64,000 bases of DNA. Origin: Chromobacterium sphagni. GTDB taxonomy: Bacteria; Pseudomonadota; Gammaproteobacteria; Burkholderiales; Chromobacteriaceae. A program made the position numbers and the translations under genes. The stretch spans positions 163,780 through 227,779 of the forward strand of contig NZ_MKCT01000061.1 of assembly GCF_001855555.1 (NCBI RefSeq). Direction: 5' to 3'. Shown here piece after piece: positions 44,828-54,700 of this stretch. Below the pieces are notes generated by a model that was not told the origin of the DNA, did not search any database, and was given only the letters and a program-made list of their open reading frames with translations. Position 1 is the stretch's first letter; each line of letters starts with the position of its first letter.

Positions 44828-45457
44828 ATGCCCACTTTGTCCACCCTGCTGCTGTTCATCCTCGCCTGTCTCGCGCTGGCCGCGACCCCCGGCCCCGACA
44901 TGCTGCTGATCGCCAGCCGCAGCGCCGGACAGGGCCTGCGCGCCGGTTTCGCCACCCTGTTCGGCATCCAGCTCGGCACCTATTGCCACGCGCTGCTGGC
45001 GGCATTGGGACTGGCGCAATTGTTCGTGCTGGTGCCGCTGGCCTACGACGCGGTGCGCATTGCCGGCGCCGGCTATCTGCTGTATCTGGCCTGGACCACC
45101 CTGAAGAGCCGCAGCGTGCTGCGCGCGCCATCGGCATCCGCCGCCGGCCAGCCGCTGGGCCGCATCGTGCTGCAGGGGCTGACCACCAATCTGCTCAATC
45201 CCAAGATGGCGTTGTTCGTGCTGGCGCTGTTTCCGCAATTCGTCGATCCGCGCGCAGGATCGGTGGCCTTGCAGATCCTGATGCTGGCCACGGTGCTCAA
45301 CCTGGTGGGTTTCGCCGTCAACGCGCTGGTGATCGTCGCCAGCAGCCGCATGGGCAGGCTGCTGGGGGCCGGCGCTGCCGGGCGCTGGCCGCAGTATCTG
45401 CTGGCTACCGTGTTCGGAGGCCTGGCGATGCGCCTCTTGTTCGCCGGGCAGAAGTGA
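44828..45457 (+). CDS. LysE/RhtB-family amino acid exporter
   Basis: The 209-residue inner membrane protein has about six helices. It carries the family motif LALAATPGPDMLLIASRSAGQGLRAG near the N terminus, shown here in part, and GLTTNLLNPKMALFVLALFPQFVDP in the middle. RhtB-like proteins export homoserine, threonine or lysine; the substrate is not known. The ATG at 44828 has GGAG at good spacing. An upstream ATG at 44792 is possible. It is divergent from the GNAT gene. Confidence 0.88.
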   Translation: MPTLSTLLLFILACLALAATPGPDMLLIASRSAGQGLRAGFATLFGIQLGTYCHALLAALGLAQLFVLVPLAYDAVRIAGAGYLLYLAWTTLKSRSVLRAPSASAAGQPLGRIVLQGLTTNLLNPKMALFVLALFPQFVDPRAGSVALQILMLATVLNLVGFAVNALVIVASSRMGRLLGAGAAGRWPQYLLATVFGGLAMRLLFAGQK

Positions 45458-45587
45458 GCGCGGCGGCGGCCAGGCCGGCTTAACCCTGGCGGCGGTTTTG
45501 CTCTACCATGGCTAATGACCGCCTCCCGCCCGGGCCGGCGGCGGGCCGCGCCAGCGCGGGCCTTGGGCAATTGCCGGACGCAAGCAT

Positions 45588-46511
45588 ATGAAGCCAGCCA
45601 GCCAAGCAGACGATATCGCCTCCCGCCTGATTTCCTTGCAGCAGGACAGTCCGCTGCTGATCTCCCTGTTTGACGAGCATGACTTCTTGCGCTACGCCAA
45701 TCCGGCTTTTTGCGCGGCGCTGGAGGTGGCGCCGCATGAGCGCATCAACTGGGAGCAGATGATGCGGCGCAATTACCATGGCGGCCGCGGCACGCTGATC
45801 CAGGCGCGCGATTTCGAGGCCTGGCTGGCGTCGGCCCGCTCGCGGCGCGCCAAGCAGCCGTTCCGCGCTTTCGAGAGCGATCTGGTCGACGGCCGCTGGA
45901 TCTGGATGACGGAAACCATGCAGCCGGGCGGCTGGATGCTGTGCGTGGCTTGCGACATCACCAATCTGCGCGCGGGCGAGCGCGAACTGCGCCAGGCGCG
46001 CGACATGGCGCAGCGCGCCGCCCTGACCGACCCCTTGACCGGCATCGGCAACCGCGCCCACATCCTGGAGCAGCTGGAAGGCATGCTGGCGCAATTTCTC
46101 GCCGGCGGCTGCGGGGCGGCGGCGGTTGCCATCCTGGACCTGGACAATTTCAAGCTGATCAACGATCTGCAGGGCCATCTGGCCGGCGACGAGGTGCTGC
46201 GCGATTTCGCGCGCCGGCTGCAACCTTTGTTGAAGCCGCACGACAGCCTGGGCAGGCTGGGCGGAGAGGAATTCCTGCTGCTGTTGCCCGGCAGCGCGCT
46301 GGCCGAGGCTGAGGCGAGGATACAGGCCATGCTGGTCGAGGTGCAGGCCTCGAGGCCGCTGGCCGACGTGCCGTCGTTTTCCTATACCTGCTCGGTGGGG
46401 ATGACGCTGCTGCGCGCCGGCGACGAGATGATGGCGGCGCTGGGACGAGCGGACGAGGCGCTGTACCAGGCCAAGTCCGGCGGCCGCAATACTTGGCGGG
46501 TCAGGCTGTAG
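45588..46511 (+). CDS. Diguanylate cyclase with PAS domain
   Basis: The 307-residue protein has a PAS-like N-terminal domain (LLISLFDEHDFLRYANPAFCAAL to WMLCVACDITNLRAGE) and a GGDEF domain beginning AALTDPLTGIGNRAH. The active site is GGEEF at 225–229. The position of the inhibitory RxxD site reads KPHD, so product inhibition may be lost. There is no membrane segment, so it should be cytoplasmic. It makes cyclic di-GMP, which would affect the switch between swimming and biofilm growth. Confidence 0.92.
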   Translation: MKPASQADDIASRLISLQQDSPLLISLFDEHDFLRYANPAFCAALEVAPHERINWEQMMRRNYHGGRGTLIQARDFEAWLASARSRRAKQPFRAFESDLVDGRWIWMTETMQPGGWMLCVACDITNLRAGERELRQARDMAQRAALTDPLTGIGNRAHILEQLEGMLAQFLAGGCGAAAVAILDLDNFKLINDLQGHLAGDEVLRDFARRLQPLLKPHDSLGRLGGEEFLLLLPGSALAEAEARIQAMLVEVQASRPLADVPSFSYTCSVGMTLLRAGDEMMAALGRADEALYQAKSGGRNTWRVRL

Positions 46512-46541
46512 TCCGGTCCCGCTACCGCTTGGGGAGGAGAG

Positions 46542-47210
46542 ATGGAACAAATGGAGGCACCCGGCCCGCGGCTGACGGCAAAGGACAAGGCCAAGCGGAT
46601 CGCGCTGGCCTTTGCCGCATTGGCTTACGCCATCTATAGCAGCCGGCGCGACGATTTTTTCATACCGGCCAAGCACGGCGCCGGGCTGCATCTGCATGGG
46701 CTGGCCGGCGCCATGCTGGAGCTGGCGATGGTGATGACCGCCGTCGCCTGCCTGCTGCCGCTGGCGGCCGAGTACGGCGGCGATCCGGCCAGGCCCGCTT
46801 ACGAGCGCTGGCGGAAAATAACGGCAACCGCCGGTTGGGGCCTGTTTTTGTATGGCTTGTTCGGCGATCTGCTGTTTGACGGCTTGCTCAAGTCTGGAAG
46901 CTTCATCGCTGGCTTGTCGCTGGTGGGCTTGACCGCATTGCTGGGTTTCCAGGCGTGGTGGTTGGGAAAGCTGCCGCCGCAGGAGCAGTTGCGCCATCGC
47001 AAGGCGCAGCCTGGCTGGGGCTGGACGATGGCGCCGGCCGCGGGGTGGCTGGCTGTGGTGTTCCTGGGCTTGCTGGGCGCGTCCTTGCTGCTGTTTGGCG
47101 GCTGGTTGCTGGCTATCGACGCCTATGCCGCGGCGGCGGTGCTAGTCGCGATTGGCGCCGCCATGCTGGGGTGGACGGTTTCCATCGCGCGGCGCGTGCG
47201 CCGCCGCTGA
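46542..47210 (+). CDS. Hypothetical inner membrane protein, 222 residues
   Basis: I do not recognise this family. It has an N-terminal cytoplasmic lead (TAKDKAKR), then about six hydrophobic segments, near residues 22–36, 55–82, 100–120, 123–142, 163–185 and 188–212. A loop of charged residues (LPPQEQLRHRKAQPGW) splits them into two halves, and the end is Arg-rich. It begins 30 bases after the diguanylate cyclase stop and has a GGAG ribosome binding site, so the two genes are probably co-transcribed. Confidence 0.7.
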   Translation: MEQMEAPGPRLTAKDKAKRIALAFAALAYAIYSSRRDDFFIPAKHGAGLHLHGLAGAMLELAMVMTAVACLLPLAAEYGGDPARPAYERWRKITATAGWGLFLYGLFGDLLFDGLLKSGSFIAGLSLVGLTALLGFQAWWLGKLPPQEQLRHRKAQPGWGWTMAPAAGWLAVVFLGLLGASLLLFGGWLLAIDAYAAAAVLVAIGAAMLGWTVSIARRVRRR

Positions 47211-47220
47211 CTGCCGGCGA

Positions 47221-47247
47221 TAAAAAAACCGGGCGCGGGGCCCGGTC
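47221..47247 (-). terminator. Terminator of the decarboxylase gene
   Basis: On the minus strand ACCGGGC and GCCCGGT enclose CCCGC and run into TTTTTTT. It lies 24 bases after the decarboxylase stop. Confidence 0.88.
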
Positions 47248-47270
47248 GTCTGGTTTGCGGCGGCTTGCGC

Positions 47271-49526
47271 TTATTTGACGCAGTCCACGCAGTAGGTCTT
47301 GCGGCCCTGCACCTCCACCGCCACCAGGCCGTGGACGTCGGTTTCGAAGCCCGGCAATTCGCGGTTGAACGCCTGGGCGAAGCGCAGGTAGTCGACAATG
47401 GTCTTGTTGAAGCGCTCGCCCGGGATCAACAGCGGGATGCCGGGCGGGTAGGGGGTCAGCAGCACCGCGGTGACGCGGCCTTCCAGCTGCTCCACCGGCA
47501 CCCGCTCGATCTCGCGGTGCGCCATCTTGGCGAAGGCGTCGGACGGGCGCATCGCCGGCTCCATCTCGGACAGGTAGATCTCGGTGGTGAGGCGGGCGAT
47601 GTCATGCTTGCTATACAAGCCGTGGATGCGCTGGCACAGGTCCTGCAGGCCGACGCGCTCGTACTGCGGGTATTTGGCGACGAAGTCCGGCATCACGCGC
47701 CACATCGGCTGGTTCTTGTCGAAATCGTCCTTGAACTGTTGCAGCAGCGAAATCAGCGTGTTCCAGCGGCCCTTGGTGATGCCGATGGTGAACATGATGA
47801 AGAAGCTGTACAGGCCGGTCTTTTCCACCACCACGCCGTGCTCGGTCAGGTACTTGGTGACGATGGCGGCCGGAATGCCCATTTCCTCGAAGCTGCCGTC
47901 CACCGACAGTCCCGGCGTCAGCACGGTGGCCTTGATCGGGTCCAGCATGTTGAAGCCGTCCTCGATGCCGGCGAAGCCGTGCCAGCGCTCATCGGGCTTC
48001 AGCGTCCAGTCGGCCGGATCGCAGATGCCGTCGTCGGACAGGTCATCCGGGCCCCATACGCCGAACCACCAGTCGCGGCCGTATTCCTCGTCCACCTTGC
48101 GCATCGCGCGGCGGAATTCCAGCGCCTCCACCAGCGATTCCTCCACCAGCGACTGGCCGCCCGGCTGTTCCATCATCGCCGCCGCCACGTCGCAGCTGGC
48201 GATGATCGAGTATTGCGGGCTGGTCGAGGTGTGCATCAGGTAGGCCTCGTTGAACCAGGCGGTGTCCAGCTGCCGGTTCTGCGGGTCCTGCACCAGGATC
48301 TGCGAAGCCTGGCTGATGCCGGCCAACAGCTTGTGGGTGGATTGGGTCGAGAAGATCAGGCTGTCTTCGCAGCGCGGGCGGCCTTCGCCTATGGCGTGGA
48401 AGTCGCCGTAGAAGTCATGGAAGCTGGCGTGCGGCAGCCAGGCTTCGTCGAAGTGCAGGGTGTCCACCTCGCCGTCCAGCAGGCCCTTGATCTCCTCGAC
48501 GTTGTACAGGATGCCGTCATAGGTGGACTGGGTAATGGTGAGGATGCGCGGCTTGGCGCCCGGCCTCTTCTCCAGCGCTTCGCGGGCGAAGGGGTTGGCG
48601 AGGATTTTTTTCTTGATGGTGTCCAGCTGGAACTCGGATTTCGGGATCGGCCCGATGATGCCGTAATGGTTGCGGGTCGGCATCAGAAACACCGGTATCG
48701 CCCCGGTCATCATGATGGCGTGCAGATTGGACTTGTGGCAGTTGCGGTCCACCAGCACGATGTCGCCGGCGGCCACGCAGCTGTGCCAGACGATCTTGTT
48801 GGACGTCGAGGTGCCGTTGGTGACGAAGAACAGGTGGTCGGCATTGAAGATGCGCGCCGCGTTGCGTTCGGAGGCCGCGATCGGGCCGGTGTGGTCCAGC
48901 AGCTGGCCCAGCTCGTCCACCGCGTTGCAGACGTCGGCGCGCAGCATGTTCTCGCCGAAGAACTGGTGGAACATCTGGCCGACCGGGCTCTTCAGGAAGG
49001 CGACGCCGCCGGAGTGGCCGGGACAATGCCAGGAGTAGGAGCCGTCGTACGCGTAGTCGACCAGTGCGCGGAAGAACGGCGGCGCCAGTTTGTCCAGATA
49101 GCTCTTGGCTTCGCGGATGATGTGGCGGGCGACGAACTCCGGCGTGTCCTCGTGCATGTGGATGAAGCCGTGCAGTTCGCGCAGGATGTCGTTGGGGATG
49201 TGGCGCGCGGTGCGGGTTTCGCCGTACAGGTAGACCGGGATGTCCGGGTTGCGGCGGCGGATCTCGGCGACGAAGCCGTACAGATTGCCCAGCGCTTGCT
49301 GCGCGGAATCCTCGGTGTGGAATTCCTCGTCGTCTATCGACAGGATGAAGCCGGCGGCGCGGCTTTGCTGCTGGGCGAAGGAGGTGAGATCGCCGTAGCT
49401 GGTGTAGCCGATCACGCTCATGCCTTCCGCCTCCATGGCGGCGGCCAGTTCGCGGATGCCGGAACCGCTGGTGTTTTCCGAGCGGAAGTCTTCGTCGATG
49501 ATCACGATGGGGAAATGAAAACGCAT
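47271..49526 (-). CDS. Arg/Lys/Orn decarboxylase (fold type I PLP)
   Basis: The 751-residue protein has a wing domain (residues 1–130), a PLP core and a C-terminal domain, as in the inducible basic amino acid decarboxylases. The PLP Lys399 lies in STQSTHKLLAG, and SWHCPGHSGGVAFLKSP, NGTSTSNKIVWH and LHFDEAWLPHA are conserved. The length equals that of the Pseudomonas lysine decarboxylase LdcA (751), but arginine decarboxylase (AdiA) is similar, so specificity is open. It gives cadaverine or agmatine and consumes protons. The ATG at 49526 was chosen over upstream codons to 49739 that lack conserved character. Confidence 0.9.
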   Translation of the reverse strand: MRFHFPIVIIDEDFRSENTSGSGIRELAAAMEAEGMSVIGYTSYGDLTSFAQQQSRAAGFILSIDDEEFHTEDSAQQALGNLYGFVAEIRRRNPDIPVYLYGETRTARHIPNDILRELHGFIHMHEDTPEFVARHIIREAKSYLDKLAPPFFRALVDYAYDGSYSWHCPGHSGGVAFLKSPVGQMFHQFFGENMLRADVCNAVDELGQLLDHTGPIAASERNAARIFNADHLFFVTNGTSTSNKIVWHSCVAAGDIVLVDRNCHKSNLHAIMMTGAIPVFLMPTRNHYGIIGPIPKSEFQLDTIKKKILANPFAREALEKRPGAKPRILTITQSTYDGILYNVEEIKGLLDGEVDTLHFDEAWLPHASFHDFYGDFHAIGEGRPRCEDSLIFSTQSTHKLLAGISQASQILVQDPQNRQLDTAWFNEAYLMHTSTSPQYSIIASCDVAAAMMEQPGGQSLVEESLVEALEFRRAMRKVDEEYGRDWWFGVWGPDDLSDDGICDPADWTLKPDERWHGFAGIEDGFNMLDPIKATVLTPGLSVDGSFEEMGIPAAIVTKYLTEHGVVVEKTGLYSFFIMFTIGITKGRWNTLISLLQQFKDDFDKNQPMWRVMPDFVAKYPQYERVGLQDLCQRIHGLYSKHDIARLTTEIYLSEMEPAMRPSDAFAKMAHREIERVPVEQLEGRVTAVLLTPYPPGIPLLIPGERFNKTIVDYLRFAQAFNRELPGFETDVHGLVAVEVQGRKTYCVDCVK

Positions 49527-49930
49527 ACCTGAGTCCTTGTTGCTGTTAACTCGGACACTGCGGATGGGGCCGGGGTGGCGCCACCTGGCGGCCCGCATCG
49601 CTGCAGCGTCACTCGGTGCGCGTGGGGCGCAGAATCTGTACGCACGGGCTGAAGAACGGATCTTCGCCGCCGCCCTGGAGGCTGGCCTTGAGGCGCGAAT
49701 AAAACAGGGTCGCTTTGCGCCGCGGTCCGTACCTGGCAACCTGCGGTTGCTTCACGTCAGCCGGCCTGGAGAACATCCCAAGAAGCGCGCATTGTAGACC
49801 TTTTGCTTGTCATGTTGTTATGCAGCATGGCCGCAGGCGCAAAAAACTTCCAACCGCAACAATGCCGGCGGCCGCGCAGGCTCTGCGGTCGCCGCGGTCC
49901 AGGCTGTAGCCAGCAAATAAATGGCTGTTT
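49527..49930. other. Intergenic region, 404 bases, no gene seen
   Basis: This lies upstream of the decarboxylase and downstream of the cardiolipin synthase-like gene, both on the minus strand. Short open frames on both strands lack coding character. The minus strand has TACAAT at 49792–49797 as a possible -10, which would give the decarboxylase a leader of about 260 bases. No riboswitch is recognised. Confidence 0.5.
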
Positions 49931-51439
49931 TCATTGGCAGTCGGACGATGGCGGCTGCGGCGGCCGGCCGCTTGCGGCGGGCAGCGCCGACTGTTGTTTT
50001 TTTCTCCGTCTGGTCAGATACAGGCTGCCGGCCTTGAACACCACGCCTATGCCGCTGACCGCCAGCAGCAGGGTGAGCGGCGCGGCCACCAGCCAGGGGA
50101 AATAGCCTATCGCCAGCGCCAGCAGGCATAGCGCCGCACCTATGCTGAGAAAGGCCGGCGCCTCGCTGCTCTCCACCATGCGGCTGCCATGAACCACCGC
50201 GCCCAGCGCGTCGCCGATGCGTATCGCCTGGCGCGCGGCGGCGCTGGCGCCGCTGAGCGCGATTTCCCTGGGGCTGCCGCGCCGGCGTTTCTCCCGCGGC
50301 TGGGTCGGCATCGGGCGGCGGCGTTCGGACAGCACGATCTCGGTGGACTGTTCCAGATCCAGCAAGAAACGCTCGGCCAGTTCGTCGGCCAGGCCCTCGT
50401 CTTCCAGCGCGATGTCCAGCTCGCGGTTGACCAGCCAGCTGGACAGGTTGAGGTTGGTGGAGCCGATCCGCGCCCAGCGGCCATCGGCCACTGCGGTCTT
50501 GGCGTGGATCATCGGCCCGTCCCATTCGAACACCCGCACCCCGGCTTCCAACAGCGGCCGGTACTGGGTGCGCGACACGGTGGCGATCCAGCGGATGTCG
50601 CTGGAACGCGGCACCAGCAGGCGCACGTCCACGCCGTCGCGCGCCGCTTGCTTCAGCGCCGACAGATACAGGCTGGTGGCCATGAAATAGGCGTCGGTCA
50701 GCCACAGCGTCTGGCGGGCGAAGCTGGCTATCAGCAGGTCCAGCCGCATCATCTTGGCGGTGGACGGGGTGGTGGCGATCAGCCGCGCCGCCACGGCGCC
50801 GCCGGTTTCCTTCTCGACGGGCTGCAGCCAGCGCGGCGCCAGCGGCGCGCCGCAGCTGGCCCAACTGTCGGCGAAGGCGGCTAGCGCCGGCATCAGCAGC
50901 GGACCCTGCAGCGCCAGGCCGGTATCGCGCCAGGGCGCCAGGCCCTTGTCCGGCTGGCCTTGCCAGCTGGCGCTGATGCACAGGCCGGAGACGAACAGCT
51001 GGCATCGATCGACGATGATCATCTTGCGGTGGTTGCGTCCCAACAGGCTCAGGCCGCCGCCCAGGCTGGGCGGGTGATAGGCGCGCACTTCGGCGCCGGC
51101 CTCCAGCAGAGGTTTGAAGAAACTGGACAGATGCGAGCGCCAGCTACCCAGCCAGTCGTACAAGAGACAAACCTGGATGCCTTGTTTGGCCTTATCTATA
51201 AGAATGTTGCGGATTTTCTCGCCAAATTGGTCATTGGCGAAAATATACATTTCAATAAAAACCGAATCCTGACTGGCGGCGATGGCGTTTTCCCAGGCCG
51301 GGAAGTTGCCGGCACTGTCATACAGCAGTTCGACGCGGTTGCCGCCGGTCAGCGGCGCGCCGGCGGAGCGCGACAGCGCCTGTTCGGCCAACTGGCGGAC
51401 GAATTGCAATGTGGAAGCGGATTGGTCGTCGTGGTTCAT
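49931..51439 (-). CDS. Cardiolipin synthase-like phospholipase D family protein
   Basis: The 502-residue product has two PLD (HKD) motifs, HRKMIIVD near residue 137 and HAKTAVADGRWARIGSTN near residue 315. Both His, Lys and Asp are intact. Unlike typical ClsA, there is no N-terminal membrane pair; two hydrophobic segments near residues 430–475 lie at the C terminus instead. This matches ClsB-like proteins that join phosphatidyl groups. The substrate is inferred. It is divergent from gltB across a 282-base AT-rich gap with no gene. Confidence 0.85.
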   Translation of the reverse strand: MNHDDQSASTLQFVRQLAEQALSRSAGAPLTGGNRVELLYDSAGNFPAWENAIAASQDSVFIEMYIFANDQFGEKIRNILIDKAKQGIQVCLLYDWLGSWRSHLSSFFKPLLEAGAEVRAYHPPSLGGGLSLLGRNHRKMIIVDRCQLFVSGLCISASWQGQPDKGLAPWRDTGLALQGPLLMPALAAFADSWASCGAPLAPRWLQPVEKETGGAVAARLIATTPSTAKMMRLDLLIASFARQTLWLTDAYFMATSLYLSALKQAARDGVDVRLLVPRSSDIRWIATVSRTQYRPLLEAGVRVFEWDGPMIHAKTAVADGRWARIGSTNLNLSSWLVNRELDIALEDEGLADELAERFLLDLEQSTEIVLSERRRPMPTQPREKRRRGSPREIALSGASAAARQAIRIGDALGAVVHGSRMVESSEAPAFLSIGAALCLLALAIGYFPWLVAAPLTLLLAVSGIGVVFKAGSLYLTRRRKKQQSALPAASGRPPQPPSSDCQ

Positions 51440-51655
51440 GATTTTATTGAATTTTGTCAGACAAAATACAAAATATTGCCAAAAAGGCTGCTTTGTATCT
51501 GTTTCTCATGGTGAAAAACTGTCGTTTTTTTGAAAAATCATGTCTCAAAAAATCAATAAGAGCGCAGTTTTTTAGTAGTGTAATTACATTTAAAATCAAT
51601 TGATTGCATGTTAAGTGATTGAAGTTAAACGAATGTTGCGCTGCGCCAGTGCGGC

Positions 51656-51685
51656 TTGCGGCGGCTGCGATCTTGCCCTTAGAAT
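51656..51685 (+). promoter_or_regulatory. Promoter candidate for gltB
   Basis: TTGCGG and TAGAAT are 18 bases apart, 37 bases before the gltB ATG. The 200 bases upstream are AT-rich with ATTGATTG and AATTAC runs, as seen where Lrp or Ntr-type regulators bind, but no specific site is claimed. Confidence 0.42.
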
Positions 51686-51721
51686 CGAAACCATCACTAC
51701 AAAGTATAAATAGGCAGAGAA

Positions 51722-54700
51722 ATGGACAGACAGCGCTGCTTGCAAGGCACATTGTATAAACCGGAGTTTGAACAGGACAGCTGCGGCTTCGGCCTGATCG
51801 CCCAGTTGGACGACAAGCCCAGCCATTGGCTGGTGGCCACCGCCATTTCGTCGCTGGCCAAGCTCACCCACCGCGGCGCGATGGCGGCGGATGGCAAGTC
51901 GGGCGATGGCTGCGGCCTGTTGTTCAAGAAACCGGATGGCTTTCTGCGCGAAGTGGCCGGCGAATCGGGCATCGCGCTCAAGTCAGTGTACGCCGCCGGA
52001 CTGGTGTTCCACCATCCCGAAGCGGCGTCCGGCGAGCGCAGTTTGTCGCGGCTGAAGGAATACCTGGAGGCGCAGAAGCTGGAAGTGGCCGGTTTCCGCG
52101 CGGTGCCGACCGACAACAGCGCCTGTGGCGGTGCCGCGCTGGCCTCGCTGCCGGCCATCGTCCAGGTGTTCGTCAACTGTCCATTCGGCATGGATGAACT
52201 GACTTTCCAGCGTCGGCTGTACATGGGCCGCCGGCTGGCGGAAAAGGCCAATCGTGAGAACGACCCGCATTTCTACTTGCCCACGCTGTCGCCGCATACC
52301 ATCTCTTACAAGGGCTTGGTGACGCCGGATCACCTGGCGGTGTTTTTCCCCGATCTGGCTGATCCGCGTTTCGAATCCAGCCTGGCGGTATTCCATCAGC
52401 GCTTTTCCACCAATACCTGGCCGCAATGGAAGCTGGCGCAACCGTTCCGCTTCCTCGCCCACAACGGCGAGATCAACACCGTGCAGGGCAACCGCAACTG
52501 GGCGCGGGCGCGCGAGCGCATCATGGCCTCGCCGCACCTCGACATGGACGCGGTGCGTCCCATCGTCCAGACCGACGGCTCCGACTCCATGAGCCTGGAC
52601 AATATGCTGGAAGGGCTGCTGATGGGCGGCATTCCGCTGTTTCGCGCGCTGCGCCTCTTGGTGCCGCCGGCCTGGCAGAACGTCGACAGCACCGACAAGG
52701 ATTTGCGCGCCTTCTACGAATTCAACTCCATGCACATGGAGCCGTGGGACGGTCCGGCCGGCATCGTGCTGACCGACGGCCGCTACGCCGCTTGCATGCT
52801 GGACCGCAACGGCTTGCGTCCGGCGCGCTGGGTGCTGACCCGCGACAACATCCTCACCATCGCTTCGGAAGTGGGTGTGTGGGACTACCGGCCGAAGGAC
52901 GTGGTCAAAAAGGGCCGGGTCAAGCCGGGTCAGCTGTTCGGCGCCGACTTGGCCAGCGGCGAATTGCTGCTGCCGGAAGAGATCGACGCCCAGCTGAAAA
53001 GCGCCAAGCCCTACCGACAGTGGATCAAGGACAGCGCCAAGTACCTGGAGCTGTCGATAGAGGACGACGCCGGCGTCGAGGCTTTGTCCAAGGAAGAGCG
53101 GTCCCGGCTGCAGAAGCTGTTCAACTTCAGCCGCGAGGAACGCGACCAAATCCTGCGGGTGCTGGCCGAGGACGGCCAGGAGGCGGTGGGCTCGATGGGC
53201 GACGACACGCCGATGGCGGTGCTGTCGCAGCGCGTGCGTTCGCCGTTCGACTACCTGCGTCAGCAGTTCGCCCAGGTGACCAACCCGCCGATCGATCCGA
53301 TCCGCGAGGCGGTGGTGATGTCGCTGAACACCGTGTTCGGCCCGGAACGCAATATGTTCGAGGAGAGCGCGGAACACGCCAAGCGGCTGGAAGTGCGCTC
53401 GCCGGTGCTCAGCCATGAGAAGTTCACCCGCGTCACCACCCGGCCGGAGCCCTATCTCAAGGCCACCAATTTCGACCTGTGCTACGACCCGGATGAAACC
53501 ACGCTGCGCGAGGCCATCGTCAGCCTGACCCGCCATGTGGTGGAGGCGGTGGAGGAGGGCACGGTGGTGGTGGTGCTGTCCGACCGCCATGTCACCGGCC
53601 AGCGCCTGCCGATCCACGCGCTGTTCGCCACCGGCGCCGTGCATCACGCGCTGATAGACGCTGGCCTACGTTGCAAGACCAATATCGTGGTGGAGACCGC
53701 CGCGGTGCGCGACGCGCACCAGGTGGCCTGCGTGCTGGGCTATGGCGCCACCGCGGTTTACCCTTACCTCGCCTATCAGAGCATCATCGAGCTGGTGAGC
53801 AGCGGCGAGGTGGATCTCAAGGCCAACGAGGCGTTGCAGCATTACCGCAAGGGCATCAACAAGGGCCTGCTCAAGGTGCTGTCCAAGATGGGCATCTCCA
53901 CCATCGCCTCCTACCGCGGCGCGCAGCTGTTCGAGGCGGTGGGCATTCATGAGGATGTGGTGGCGCTGTGCCTGAAGGGAACCGTGTCGCGGGTGTCGGG
54001 CGCCGGCTTCGACGACTTCGAGGCCGACCAGAAGAAACTGGCGCGGCTGGCGTTCAACCCGATGCGCGGCATCGCTCAGGGCGGCCTGCTCAAGTACGTG
54101 CACGGCGAGGAATACCACGCCTACAACCCCGACGTGGTGACACAGTTGCAGAAAGCGGTGCAGAACGACGACTACGCCGCCTATCTGCAATACGCCGAAA
54201 CGGTGAATAGCCGCCCGGTGGCGATGCTGCGCGACCTGATGAGCCTCAGGCTGGCCGAGCAGGCGCTGGACATCGACGCGGTGGAGCCGGTGGAGGCTAT
54301 CGTCAAGCGCTTCGATTCGGCCGGCATGTCGCTGGGCGCGCTTAGCCCGGAGGCGCACGAGGCGCTGGCGATCGCGATGAACCGTCTGGGCGGCCGCTCC
54401 AACTCCGGCGAGGGCGGCGAGGACGCGGCGCGCTACGGTACCGAAAAGATGTCCAAGATCAAGCAGGTGGCGTCCGGCCGCTTCGGCGTCACCCCGCATT
54501 ACCTGGTCAACGCCGAGGTGCTGCAGATCAAGGTGGCGCAGGGGGCCAAGCCGGGCGAGGGCGGGCAGCTGCCGGGGGACAAGGTGTCCGGCCTGATCGC
54601 GCGGCTGCGCCACGCCAAGGAAGGCGTCAGCCTGATCTCGCCGCCGCCGCATCATGACATTTATTCGATCGAGGACCTGGCGCAGCTGATCTTCGACTTG

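Noticed and set aside
47271-49739. Longer start for the decarboxylase (to 49739)
   Set aside because: The extra 71 residues are Arg/Ala-rich without conserved character, and the family begins at the chosen Met.
51983-53647. Open frame of 554 codons antisense to gltB
   Set aside because: A shadow of gltB with His/Gln/Arg-rich composition.
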